64,000 nt of DNA from DATIUV01 sp049322755 (lineage in GTDB: Bacteria; Pseudomonadota; Gammaproteobacteria; Burkholderiales; UBA6910). The first letter of the stretch is position 1. The number at the start of each line of letters is the position of its first letter. The translations under genes and the position numbers were made by a program. Positions 27,580 through 35,555 of this stretch are shown in pieces. Where the stretch lies: positions 16,607 to 80,606 of the forward strand of contig JBMOQX010000039.1 in NCBI GenBank assembly GCA_049322755.1. The letters are read 5' to 3'. The notes beneath the pieces are model-generated. The model was not told the DNA's origin and did no database searches. It saw only the letters and a list, made by a program, of their open reading frames with translations.

Positions 27580-27750
27580 ACCGCTTTACCGCAGAGGCGC
27601 GGAGACGCAGAGAAAAACCCCGCAGGGATGAACCGCCAAGGACGCAAAGGCCGCGAAGGAAGACAGGAATTCGTTTCCTTTGCGTCCTTCGCGTCCCTCG
27701 CGGTTCAAGGGAATCCGCATTTCTCTGTGCCTCCGCGTCTGCGGTTGCGG
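27580..27750. repeat. Nested inverted repeat element, copy C
   Basis: About 165 bases between the E2 gene and the isoaspartate methyltransferase gene. Outer arms: CCGCAGAGGCGCGGAGACGC (27590-27609) followed by AGAGAAA, against TTTCTCTGTGCCTCCGCGTC (27720-27739) followed by TGCGG. Inner arms: GAACCGCCAAGGACGCAAAGG (27629-27650 region) against CTTTGCGTCCTTCGCG and a trailing CTCGCGGTTCA. This is the best-preserved of the three copies in the window. It ends a few bases before the ATG of the next gene and so overlaps its leader. Confidence 0.8.
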
Positions 27751-27758
27751 ATGACGTC

Positions 27759-28499
27759 ATGAAGCGAGCGTTGATCGCCTTGATCTGCGCCGCCGCGCTG
27801 GTGGCGGCGGCCCTGACGGCGGCGGCCGGCGGCGACGGCGCGCTCCGCCAGGAGCGGCAGCAGATGGTGGCGACCATCGAAAGCCACGCGCGCGCCACCG
27901 CCGCGTATACCGGCCGCGCCGCGCTTTCGCCCCGGGTGATCGAGGCGCTGGCGAAAGTGCCGCGTCACCGCTTCGTGCCGCCGGAGTGGGCCGGCACCGC
28001 GTACGCCGACCGGCCGCTGCCCATCGGCCACGGCCAGACCATCTCGCAGCCTTTCATCGTGGCGCTCATGACCGACCTGCTGGACCTGAAAGGCGGCGAG
28101 CGCGTGCTGGAGATCGGCACGGGGTCGGGCTACCAGGCGGCGGTGCTGGCCGAGCTGGCGCGGGAGGTCTACACGATCGAGATCGTCGATCCGCTGGGGC
28201 GGCGCGCGGCGGCGCTGCTGAAGGAGCTGGGCCACCGCAACGTGGAAGTGCGCATCGGCGACGGCTACCGCGGCTGGCCGGAGGCCGCACCGTTCGACGC
28301 GATCATCGTCACGGCCGCGCCGACCGCCGTGCCCGAAGCGCTGGTGCAGCAGCTGCGCCCGGGGGGCCGCCTGGTGGTGCCGGTGGGCGGGAGTTTCGAC
28401 CTGCAGGTGCTGACCGTGATCGAGAAGCGCGCCGACGGGTCGCTCACGCGCACGCCGGTGCTGCCGGTGCGCTTCGTGCCGATGGTGGAGGCGCGCTGA
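27759..28499 (+). CDS. pcm: Protein-L-isoaspartate O-methyltransferase with signal peptide
   Basis: A 246-residue enzyme. Residues from about 40 on match Pcm: PRHRFVPPEWAGTAYADRPLPIG (in part), GQTISQPFIVALMTDLL, and the S-adenosylmethionine motif EIGTGSGYQAAVLAEL. The enzyme methylates isoaspartyl residues to start their repair. Unusually, the first ~23 residues form a clear signal-peptide-like segment (KR, then a long Ala/Leu core ending Ala-Ala-Ala-Gly), suggesting export or membrane anchoring. The donor S-adenosylmethionine is cytosolic, so the location is puzzling; some proteobacteria do carry such exported Pcm forms. The start lies right after repeat copy C. Confidence 0.92.
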   Translation: MKRALIALICAAALVAAALTAAAGGDGALRQERQQMVATIESHARATAAYTGRAALSPRVIEALAKVPRHRFVPPEWAGTAYADRPLPIGHGQTISQPFIVALMTDLLDLKGGERVLEIGTGSGYQAAVLAELAREVYTIEIVDPLGRRAAALLKELGHRNVEVRIGDGYRGWPEAAPFDAIIVTAAPTAVPEALVQQLRPGGRLVVPVGGSFDLQVLTVIEKRADGSLTRTPVLPVRFVPMVEAR

Positions 28500-28509
28500 C
28501 CCCGCAGGG

Positions 28510-29724
28510 TCAGTGATCCGGAGTCGCGTTGCCGCGCACCTCGCCGGCAAGCCGCAGGCCCGCCAGCGTCGCGAACGGCCCCACCGTCTCCAGGATCGCC
28601 ACCGACGCCAGCACGATGGCGGCCAGCGTCGCCGCCGCTTCCGGGTACACGGAGCGCACCGACTCCACCAGCCCGATCGCCATGCCGGCCATCGGGGTGA
28701 GCGCCAGCGCGATGCCGAACGACTGGCGATGGGTGTAGCCGCTGGCCCAGGTGACGCCGTAGACCACCGCCGTCTTGGCCAGCGCGCGCGCGGCGACGAA
28801 CACCACCGCCAGCCAGCCCACGGTCATCAGTTCCTCCACGTGCAGGTTGGCGCCCGCCACCACGAACAGGATCACGAAGAAGATGTCGCCGCCGTGGCCG
28901 AACTCCACTTCCATCAGCACCCGCTGCCGGTCCAGGTAGCGGCAGAACACGCCCAGCGCCAGCAGCGCCAGCAGGTTCGACACGTGCAGCACGTGGGCCA
29001 TGCCGACACCCAGCACGATGACCCCCACCAGCAACGCGAACTGCGCGTTCTCGCGGCGCCCGATCAGCCGCGCCAGCGCGATCGTGGCGTGGGCCAGGGC
29101 GAAACCCAGCGCCAGGGCGCCCGCCACCTCGTAGAAGGGCCGCAGCAGGCTGGTGCTCCAGGCCACCGCCTGCTCTTTGTGCAGGAACGGCAGGATCGCG
29201 CTGAAGACGACGAACGCCAGCAGGTTGTTGAGCGCCACCAGCTGCAGGCAGCGGCTGCTGGCGGGGCCGCTGGCGTTCAGCTCGCGCATCACCAGCAGCA
29301 CCACCGCCGGCGAGGAGGACATCGCGATGGCTGCGATCAGGGCCGCCGTCACCGGCATCACCCCCAGGAACCAGAGCGCGGCGTAGACCAGGACGAAGGT
29401 CGCGGCGCACTCCCCGAACCAGGTCGCCAGCAGCCAGGGATCGCGCGGCATGCTGGCCACGTCCAGCTTCTCGCCGATCTGGAACAGGATCAGTCCCAGC
29501 GCGATGTCGACGAACACCTTGGAGCCCGCCACCATCTCGCCCGAGAACAGGCCCAGCACCGCCGGACCCAGCAGGAAGCCGATGGCAATGTAACCGGTGA
29601 TGCGCGGCACGTAGCCGCTGCGGTGGGCGAGCTCGCCGCCCACCAGCCCGGCCCACAGCACCAGGCCGAAGACCACGAAGTTGTTGACCGCCAGCGGCCA
29701 CGAGGGAAGGAAGTCGAGCATCAT
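28510..29724 (-). CDS. CPA2-family cation:proton antiporter
   Basis: A 404-residue polytopic membrane protein with about 11-12 hydrophobic helices over its full length, matching the Na+/H+ exchanger (CPA2, KefB/RosB-like) transmembrane domain. Landmarks include GELAHRSGYVPRITGYIAIGFLLGP (in part) at the N-terminus, the IAMSSSPAVVLLVM segment and GGDIFFVILFVVAGANL. There is no C-terminal TrkA-N/RCK domain, so it lacks the NAD-gated module of KefB/KefC. The ion carried is not predictable. It is convergent with pcm, 10 bases apart, and stands alone on its strand. Confidence 0.9.
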   Translation of the reverse strand: MMLDFLPSWPLAVNNFVVFGLVLWAGLVGGELAHRSGYVPRITGYIAIGFLLGPAVLGLFSGEMVAGSKVFVDIALGLILFQIGEKLDVASMPRDPWLLATWFGECAATFVLVYAALWFLGVMPVTAALIAAIAMSSSPAVVLLVMRELNASGPASSRCLQLVALNNLLAFVVFSAILPFLHKEQAVAWSTSLLRPFYEVAGALALGFALAHATIALARLIGRRENAQFALLVGVIVLGVGMAHVLHVSNLLALLALGVFCRYLDRQRVLMEVEFGHGGDIFFVILFVVAGANLHVEELMTVGWLAVVFVAARALAKTAVVYGVTWASGYTHRQSFGIALALTPMAGMAIGLVESVRSVYPEAAATLAAIVLASVAILETVGPFATLAGLRLAGEVRGNATPDH

Positions 29725-29776
29725 GGGCGAGCCTGAACGCAGGCCGCCAGCGCGACCCGCCGGGGTTTGCGGAAGG

Positions 29777-31156
29777 TCAGCGACGTGCGGCCGCGCTGAC
29801 GCGCGCGCCCGCGGCCCACTCGTCGCGGAAAGTGGCTTCCATCTCGCGCCGGAAGCGCACCGCGTCGGTCTCCCGGTACTCCACGTCGTCCCAGCGCACC
29901 GGCGCGCCGCCCGCCACCGCGCGCTTGAGCCTGACGCCGTGCGCCAAACCCAGCGGCAGCCCGCCGGATGCCAGCGAGTCCGCCGCCGGCATCAGCTTGC
30001 CGAACACGGTGTGCCCGCCTTCGCCGTCCAGCGTCTCGCCGGCCTTGAGGTCGCGCTTGGCGGTGGCCACGACGTCGCCGCGGAAGCCGGTCGGGCAGCC
30101 GGTGGCCTCGCCGCGCACGCCGGCCGAGGCGACGCTGATGCCCAGTTCCAGGCCGATGAGATGGAACGGTTTGTACATCGCGGAGTAGTTGCCGGTGTCG
30201 TCGGTCACCAGGCCGTACTCCTTGAAGCAGCGCTTCACGTACTCGCTGTCGGCGGCGAAAGTGACGTACACGCCCCAGCGCAGGTCGCGATGGACCGGCC
30301 GCCCATCCCGCTCCAGGCTGGAGATCACCTCCACCTGGCCGCGATGGTCGAGCTGCCCGCCTTCCACCCGCGGCTTGAGCACCCGCGCCAGGTCGTCGAC
30401 GCCGCAGGGCGGGAACGCCAGCCCGCCGGCCGCGGGCGTAAGCCCGGTGGCGTTGGCCACCGCCGCCATCTCGATCGCCGACTTGGTGCCGTCGAGGAAG
30501 GAGTTGAACATCTGCGCGTTGAAGTCGCCGCCCGCCACCATCTCCGGGGTGAACCCGTAGTAGCCCCAGACCGTATCGGGCGTCGAGGCGTGATACACAG
30601 GCAGGTACTTGGTGCCCTTGCCCGCCGCCGCCACCTCGAATCCGGCGGTGCGCGCCCAGTCCACCAGCTCGCAGATCAGCGCCGGCTGGTCGCCGTAGGC
30701 AAGCGAATAGACGATGCCCGCCGCGCGCGCGCGCCGCGCCAGCAGCGGCCCGGCCAGTGCATCGGCCTCGACGTTCACCATCACCACGTGCTTGCCGTAC
30801 TTGCAACAGGCGAGGACGTGGCGGATGCCGGCCGCCGGGCTGCCGGTGGCGTCGATCACCACGTCCACCGGACCGGCGGCGATCAGCGCCAACGCGTCAT
30901 CGGTGATCCAGGTGCCGCCGCTCTTCACGGCGGCGTCCAGGCCTGGCGCGGCGCAACGCTCGGCGGGCCAGCCGACCCGCGTCAGCGATTCGCGCGCGCG
31001 CGCCGGGTTGAGATCGGCAATCCCCACCACGTGCAGCCCCGGCGCGCGCGGCGCCTGGGACAGGAACATGGAGCCGAACTTGCCGGCGCCGATCAGCGCG
31101 ACGCGCAGGGCGCGGCCGGCGGCAGCGCGTTCGGCCAGCAGTCGATGCAGGTTCAT
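29777..31156 (-). CDS. NAD(P)-dependent oxidoreductase with SAF domain
   Basis: A 459-residue protein with an N-terminal Rossmann fold (ALIGAGKFGSMF near residue 22), a homoserine-dehydrogenase-like middle, and a C-terminal SAF domain (about 355-425; GDVVATAKRDLKAGETLDGEGG in part). SAF domains bind sugar acids or sialic-acid-like ligands. The arrangement matches a family of uncharacterised dehydrogenases found near catabolic genes. It is not a standard homoserine dehydrogenase: the SAF domain replaces the ACT region and no thr genes are nearby. It lies 23 bases after the AhpD-like gene on the same strand and probably belongs to one catabolic unit. Confidence 0.75.
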   Translation of the reverse strand: MNLHRLLAERAAAGRALRVALIGAGKFGSMFLSQAPRAPGLHVVGIADLNPARARESLTRVGWPAERCAAPGLDAAVKSGGTWITDDALALIAAGPVDVVIDATGSPAAGIRHVLACCKYGKHVVMVNVEADALAGPLLARRARAAGIVYSLAYGDQPALICELVDWARTAGFEVAAAGKGTKYLPVYHASTPDTVWGYYGFTPEMVAGGDFNAQMFNSFLDGTKSAIEMAAVANATGLTPAAGGLAFPPCGVDDLARVLKPRVEGGQLDHRGQVEVISSLERDGRPVHRDLRWGVYVTFAADSEYVKRCFKEYGLVTDDTGNYSAMYKPFHLIGLELGISVASAGVRGEATGCPTGFRGDVVATAKRDLKAGETLDGEGGHTVFGKLMPAADSLASGGLPLGLAHGVRLKRAVAGGAPVRWDDVEYRETDAVRFRREMEATFRDEWAAGARVSAAARR

Positions 31157-31179
31157 GGGGGTCCTCCTGGTGGGCCGGA

Positions 31180-31764
31180 CTACCTGGCCTTGGGGACACG
31201 CCCCAGCAGGTAGAACTCGTCGTTGGGCCGCATCTCGATCAGGTTCGCCATGCGGTTGGAGAGCGCGAAGAACGCGGCGATGGCGCCGATGTCCCAGATG
31301 TCCTCGTCGCTGAAGCCGTGGCCCCGCAGCGCCGCGAACGCGGCCTCGCTCACGGTGCCGGGGGCGGTGGCCACCTGCATGGCGAAATCCAGCATCGCCT
31401 TCTGGCGCGGCGTGATGTCCGCCTTGCGGTAGTTGATCGCCACCTGGTCCGCCACCAGCGGGTTCCTGGCGCGCACGCGCAGGATCGCGCCATGGGCGAC
31501 GACGCAGTAGTGACAGTCGTTGGCGGCGCTGGTGGCCACCACGATCATCTCGCGCTCGGCCTTGGTGAGCGCACCCTCCTTTTCCATCAGCGCGTCGTGG
31601 TAGGCGAAGAAGGCGCGGAACTCGTCGGGGCGGTGCGCCAGCGTCAGGAACACGTTGGGCACGAAGCCGGACTTCTCCTGCACCGCCTCGATGCGGACGC
31701 GGATGTCCTCCGGCAGGTCCTCGAGCCGCGGTACCGGGTAGCGGCTGATCGGCGGAGCGCTCAT
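31180..31764 (-). CDS. AhpD-like peroxidase-related (carboxymuconolactone decarboxylase family) protein
   Basis: A 194-residue all-helical protein of the AhpD/CMD superfamily. The redox motif is CHYCVVAHG (a CxxC with the downstream histidine), in the peroxidase-related subgroup near residue 90. Such proteins reduce peroxides or disulfides with an unknown thiol donor. NGYNP-type decarboxylase residues are absent, so a true carboxymuconolactone decarboxylase is unlikely. It begins 19 bases after the succinate-semialdehyde dehydrogenase stop, so it is probably in the same transcript. Confidence 0.85.
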   Translation of the reverse strand: MSAPPISRYPVPRLEDLPEDIRVRIEAVQEKSGFVPNVFLTLAHRPDEFRAFFAYHDALMEKEGALTKAEREMIVVATSAANDCHYCVVAHGAILRVRARNPLVADQVAINYRKADITPRQKAMLDFAMQVATAPGTVSEAAFAALRGHGFSDEDIWDIGAIAAFFALSNRMANLIEMRPNDEFYLLGRVPKAR

Positions 31765-31783
31765 CGCGGGGTCCCTCCGGCGC

Positions 31784-33244
31784 TCAGCGCTCGAGCCCGC
31801 CGACGCACAGGTACTTGACCTCGAGAAACTCCTCGATGCCGTACTTCGACCCTTCGCGGCCCAGCCCCGACTGCTTGACGCCGCCGAACGGCGCCACCTC
31901 GTTGGAGATGATGCCGGTGTTGATGCCGACGATGCCGAACTCCAGCGCCTCGCCCACGCGCCAGATGCGGCCGATGTCGCGGGCGTAGAAGTACGAGGCC
32001 AGCCCGAACTCGGTGTCGTTGGCGAGCGCGACGCCCTCGTCCTCGCTCCTGAAGCGGATCAGCGGCGCCACCGGGCCGAAGGTCTCCTCGCGCATGAGCT
32101 TCATGCCGGGCTTGACGTCGGTGAGCAGCGTCGGCTGGAAGAAGGTGCCGCCCAACGCGTGGCGGCTGCCGCCCACCGCCACCTTGGCGCCCTTGGCCAC
32201 GGCGTCGGCGATGTGCTCCTCCACCTTGGCCAGCGCCTGCTGGTCGATGAGCGGACCCTGGGTCACGCCCTCCTGCACCCCCGGCCCCACCTTGAGGCCG
32301 ATCACCTTCTCGCGCAGCTTGGCGGCGAAGGCGTCGTAGACCTGGTCCTGCACGAAGATGCGGTTGGCGCACACGCAGGTCTGCCCGGTGTTGCGGTACT
32401 TCGACGCCATCAGCCCTTCCACGGCGTCGTCCAGGTTGGCGTCCTCGAACACCAGGAACGGCGCGTTGCCGCCCAGCTCCAGCGAGATCTTCTTGATCGT
32501 GTCCGCCGACTGGCGCATCAGCAGCCGCCCGATCTCGGTGGAGCCGGTGAAGGTGATCTTGCGCACGACCGGGCTTTCGCACAGCACCTTGCCGATGGCC
32601 GGCGCATCGCCGGTGATGACGTTGAACACGCCGGCCGGAATGCCGGCGCGGTGCGCCAGTTCGGCCAGCGCCAGCGCCGAGAGCGGCGTCTGCTCGGCCG
32701 GCTTGATCACCACCGTGCAGCCGGCGGCCAGCGCCGGCGCGCACTTGCGCGTGATCATGGCATTGGGGAAGTTCCACGGCGTGATGGCCGCGCACACGCC
32801 CACCGGCTGCTTGATCACCACCAGCCGCTTGTCGGCCTGGTGCGGGGGAATGACGTCGCCGTAGACGCGCTTGGCTTCCTCGGCGAACCACTCGACGAAG
32901 GAGGCGCCATAGGCGATCTCGCCGCGCGCCTCGGTGAGCGGCTTGCCCTGCTCGGCGGTCATGAGCTGGGCCAGGTCCTCCTGGTTCTGCATGATGAGCT
33001 CGTACCAGCGCCGCAGCAGGTTGGCGCGCTCCTTGGCGAGCCTGGCACGCCACGCCGGCCAGGCGGCGTTGGCGGCGTCGATGGCGGCGCGGGTCTCGTC
33101 CGCGCCCAGATCGGGAACGGTGCCGACGGCGCTCGCATCGGCCGGATTGTTGACCGGGAAGGTCTTGCCGCCCGCTGCGCCGATCCACTGCCCGTTCACG
33201 TAACAGCGGTCCTTGAGCAGCGACGGGTCCTTGAGCTTGAGCAT
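31784..33244 (-). CDS. gabD: NAD(P)-dependent succinate-semialdehyde dehydrogenase
   Basis: A 486-residue aldehyde dehydrogenase close in length and sequence to GabD. Active-site motifs are intact: the general base Glu in LELGGNAPF (near residue 254) and the nucleophilic Cys in NTGQTCVCANRIF (near residue 288). GSTEIGRLLM is the cofactor turn. It would oxidise succinate semialdehyde to succinate. Glutarate semialdehyde is an alternative substrate for this group. No GABA transaminase is nearby. The AGGAGGACC before the ATG is a strong ribosome-binding site. First gene of a leftward group with the AhpD-like and SAF-domain genes. Confidence 0.9.
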   Translation of the reverse strand: MLKLKDPSLLKDRCYVNGQWIGAAGGKTFPVNNPADASAVGTVPDLGADETRAAIDAANAAWPAWRARLAKERANLLRRWYELIMQNQEDLAQLMTAEQGKPLTEARGEIAYGASFVEWFAEEAKRVYGDVIPPHQADKRLVVIKQPVGVCAAITPWNFPNAMITRKCAPALAAGCTVVIKPAEQTPLSALALAELAHRAGIPAGVFNVITGDAPAIGKVLCESPVVRKITFTGSTEIGRLLMRQSADTIKKISLELGGNAPFLVFEDANLDDAVEGLMASKYRNTGQTCVCANRIFVQDQVYDAFAAKLREKVIGLKVGPGVQEGVTQGPLIDQQALAKVEEHIADAVAKGAKVAVGGSRHALGGTFFQPTLLTDVKPGMKLMREETFGPVAPLIRFRSEDEGVALANDTEFGLASYFYARDIGRIWRVGEALEFGIVGINTGIISNEVAPFGGVKQSGLGREGSKYGIEEFLEVKYLCVGGLER

Positions 33245-33363
33245 TCGATGGTCCTCCTGGGCGTGTCGTCCGGCGCGGCCGCGCGGCGCCTTGCAGCAGC
33301 CGGCGCGGTCAGGCGCGTTGAATGTTGCCGTATTCTAGCGCGGCCGGGCCCGCGCTCCGCGAC

Positions 33364-34143
33364 TCAGAACGTCCCCGGGTAGGCGCCGCCGTCGATGAGG
33401 AGGTTCTGGCCGGTGATGTAGCCCGCCTGGGCGCTGCACAGATAGGCGCAGAGGTCGCCGAATTCCGCCGGATCGCCGAAGCGTCCGGCAGGGTTCGCCG
33501 CCGCGCGCTCGGCGCGCACCTGCTCCACCGTCTTGCCGGCGCTGTTCGCGGCGGCGGCGATGGTCTGGTTCAGGCGGTCGGTGTCGAACGGCCCCGGCAG
33601 CAGGTTGTTGATGGTGACGTTGTGGCGCACGGTCTTGCGCGCGATGCCGGCGACGAATCCGGTCAGGCCGGAGCGGGCGCCGTTGGAGAGCCCGAGGATG
33701 TCGATCGGCGCCTTCACCGCGCTGGAGGTGATGTTGACGATGCGTCCGAAGCGGCGCGCGATCATGCCGTCCACCGTGGCCTTGATCAGCTCGATGGGCG
33801 TGAGCATGTTGGCGTCCAGCGCCTTGATCCAGTCCTCGCGCGTCCAGTCGTGGAAATCCCCCGGCGGCGGGCCGCCGGCGTTGTTGATCAGGATGTCCGG
33901 CTCGGGACACGCCGCCAGCGCGGCCCGGCGTCCATCGGCGGTGGTGATGTCGGCGGCCACCGGCGTGACCTCGGCACCGGTCTGGTCCCGGATCGCTTGC
34001 GCGGCGGCTTCCAGCACCGCTTCGGTGCGCGCCACCAGCGTCACCGCGGCGCCGTCACGGGCCAGCGACAGCGCGCAGGCCCGCCCCAGTCCCCGGCTGG
34101 AGGCGCAGACCAGTGCCTTCTTCCCTTTCAGTCCCAGATCCAT
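33364..34143 (-). CDS. Atypical short-chain dehydrogenase/reductase (no YxxxK)
   Basis: A 259-residue SDR with a Rossmann N-terminus (ASSRGLGRACA), the NNAGG motif (residues 87-91) and a catalytic-type serine in NITSSAV (residues 140-141). The expected Tyr-x-x-x-Lys is missing: the aligned segment is GLSNGARSGLTG, putting Asn154 and Ser158 at those places. This substitution is a recognised feature of one SDR subgroup, whose activity is unclear. The C-terminus (ITGQNLLIDGGAYPGTF) is standard. It is divergent from mlaA and separated by 119 bases from the aldehyde dehydrogenase gene, so it may have its own promoter. Confidence 0.85.
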   Translation of the reverse strand: MDLGLKGKKALVCASSRGLGRACALSLARDGAAVTLVARTEAVLEAAAQAIRDQTGAEVTPVAADITTADGRRAALAACPEPDILINNAGGPPPGDFHDWTREDWIKALDANMLTPIELIKATVDGMIARRFGRIVNITSSAVKAPIDILGLSNGARSGLTGFVAGIARKTVRHNVTINNLLPGPFDTDRLNQTIAAAANSAGKTVEQVRAERAAANPAGRFGDPAEFGDLCAYLCSAQAGYITGQNLLIDGGAYPGTF

Positions 34144-34233
34144 CGCGTCTCCTTGGCACGTCTATTGCGTGAAGAAAGGACGATTATCGCCTGTCATCCG
34201 TCAGCCGCAATACCGTCTAATCAGCATTTCGGT

Positions 34234-34242
34234 TGCTATAAT
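34234..34242 (+). promoter_or_regulatory. Extended -10 promoter of mlaA
   Basis: TGCTATAAT at 34234-34242 is a consensus -10 (TATAAT, 34237-34242) with the TGn extension. That extension can compensate for the poor -35 region upstream. It lies 32 bases before the mlaA start in a locally AT-rich patch between the divergent SDR and mlaA genes. An AGGGAG ribosome-binding site follows at about 34260. Confidence 0.65.
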
Positions 34243-34274
34243 CGCGCGATGCCACGCGCAGGGAGTGAAGAACA

Positions 34275-35114
34275 ATGACGTTCCGCCGTGTTTCCCGCCG
34301 AGTCACGATTCTGGTGCTCGCGGGGCTGCTTTCCGCCTGCGCGACCGCGAACGATCCGCGGGATCCCTTCGAAGCTTTCAACCGCGACATGTTCGCCTTC
34401 AACGACGCCCTCGACCGCGACCTGATCAAGCCCGCCGCCGCGAAATACCGGGCGCTGCTGCCGCAGCCGGCGCAGAACGGCATCCGCAATTTCTTCGCCA
34501 ACCTGAACGACGTCATCGTGTTCGTGAACGACGTGCTGCAGCTCAAGTGGCACCACGCCGTCAATGACCTGGGCCGCGTCATGGCCAACACCACGGTGGG
34601 CTTCCTGGGCTTCGTCGACGTCGCCTCGGAGAACGGGGTGCCCAAGCGGGACGAGGATTTCGGCCAGACGCTGGGCTACTGGGGCGTGCCGGCCGGCCCC
34701 TACATCGTGCTGCCGCTGCTGGGGCCCAGCACCGGGCGCGACACCGCCGGTTGGGTGGGCGATTTTTACACCTCGCCGCTGTTCTTCAGCGACAGCACCG
34801 CCTTCAACCTGAGCCTGACCGCGGTGCGCGTCGTGCAGGTGCGCGCCGACCTGCTGGACGCCGAGAACGTGCTGGAGAAGGCCGCGGTGGACCGCTACGT
34901 GTTCGTGCGCGACGCGTTCCTGCAGCGGCGCATCTACCAGATCCACGACGGCAACCCGCCGCGCCGGCTGGAGGATTTCGAGGACGACGGGCCGGCGCCG
35001 AAGCAGGGCCGGGCGCCGTACTCGGAGATGGCCGAGCGCATCAGCCTGTTCGCGCCGCAGCCGGGCGCAGTGCCCGGCGCGGCCGCGCACGTGCCGTCCG
35101 GCGGCCAACAGTAA
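34275..35114 (+). CDS. mlaA: MlaA/VacJ outer-membrane lipoprotein
   Basis: A 279-residue lipoprotein with a type II signal and lipobox LSAC (Cys22). The mature part matches MlaA: DPFEAFNRDMFAFNDALD, FFANLNDVIVFVNDVLQ, a GFVDVAS turn, and EDFGQTLGYWGVPAGPYIVLP. MlaA sits in the outer membrane with porins and extracts mislocalised phospholipids for return by the Mla pathway. The mlaFEDCB genes are not in the window. The C-terminal ~60 residues are Pro/Ala-rich and variable. A clear promoter and ribosome-binding site precede the ATG. Confidence 0.95.
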   Translation: MTFRRVSRRVTILVLAGLLSACATANDPRDPFEAFNRDMFAFNDALDRDLIKPAAAKYRALLPQPAQNGIRNFFANLNDVIVFVNDVLQLKWHHAVNDLGRVMANTTVGFLGFVDVASENGVPKRDEDFGQTLGYWGVPAGPYIVLPLLGPSTGRDTAGWVGDFYTSPLFFSDSTAFNLSLTAVRVVQVRADLLDAENVLEKAAVDRYVFVRDAFLQRRIYQIHDGNPPRRLEDFEDDGPAPKQGRAPYSEMAERISLFAPQPGAVPGAAAHVPSGGQQ

Positions 35115-35185
35115 AAGCCTTCGCGGCACGAGAAGGACGCCGATGACCGCACGAGGTGCTGAGCTCCAGGCCGGGCACGCGCCCG

Positions 35186-35518
35186 ATGGCGGACAGCGCC
35201 GGCGTCCCGCTCTGCTTCGGCTGCCACACGCCGGACCGGGATTTCGTCCTGACCCCGTTCCCGTTGCGCTGGCGTGAGGGCATGCACGAGGGCTACATCG
35301 AGGTCTACCGCCCCACCGGCACCCAGGAACTGCTGCTGATCAAGCTGCACCTGGACGCCGCCGGCGTCAGCTATTTCGTCGCCAACGAGAATTTCTCCAG
35401 CCTGCTGCCCGACCTGGGGCTGGCCGACATGCGGCTGATGGTGGCGCCGGAGCACGCCGAGCGCTGCGCCGACATCCTGCGCGCGCACCTGGGCATCGAA
35501 ACGCTGCGGCGGCCCTGA
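35186..35518 (+). CDS. DUF2007-like small protein
   Basis: A 110-residue protein. From about residue 37 on it matches the DUF2007 (putative signal-transducing) fold: two beta strands and helix in EGYIEVYRPTGTQELLLIKL, then AGVSYFVANENFSSLLPDLG and a final MLVAPE-like segment (here RLMVAPEHAERCADILRAHL, in part). The function of this family is unknown. Upstream is a Cys-containing extension with CFGCHTPDR. I start at the ATG at 35186; a later ATG at 35282 would give only the core domain. Its start is 71 bases after mlaA on the same strand, so it may be co-transcribed. Confidence 0.65.
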   Translation: MADSAGVPLCFGCHTPDRDFVLTPFPLRWREGMHEGYIEVYRPTGTQELLLIKLHLDAAGVSYFVANENFSSLLPDLGLADMRLMVAPEHAERCADILRAHLGIETLRRP

Positions 35519-35555
35519 AGCCGCCGCAGCATCCCGAAAACCGCCCGGGTCCGGC

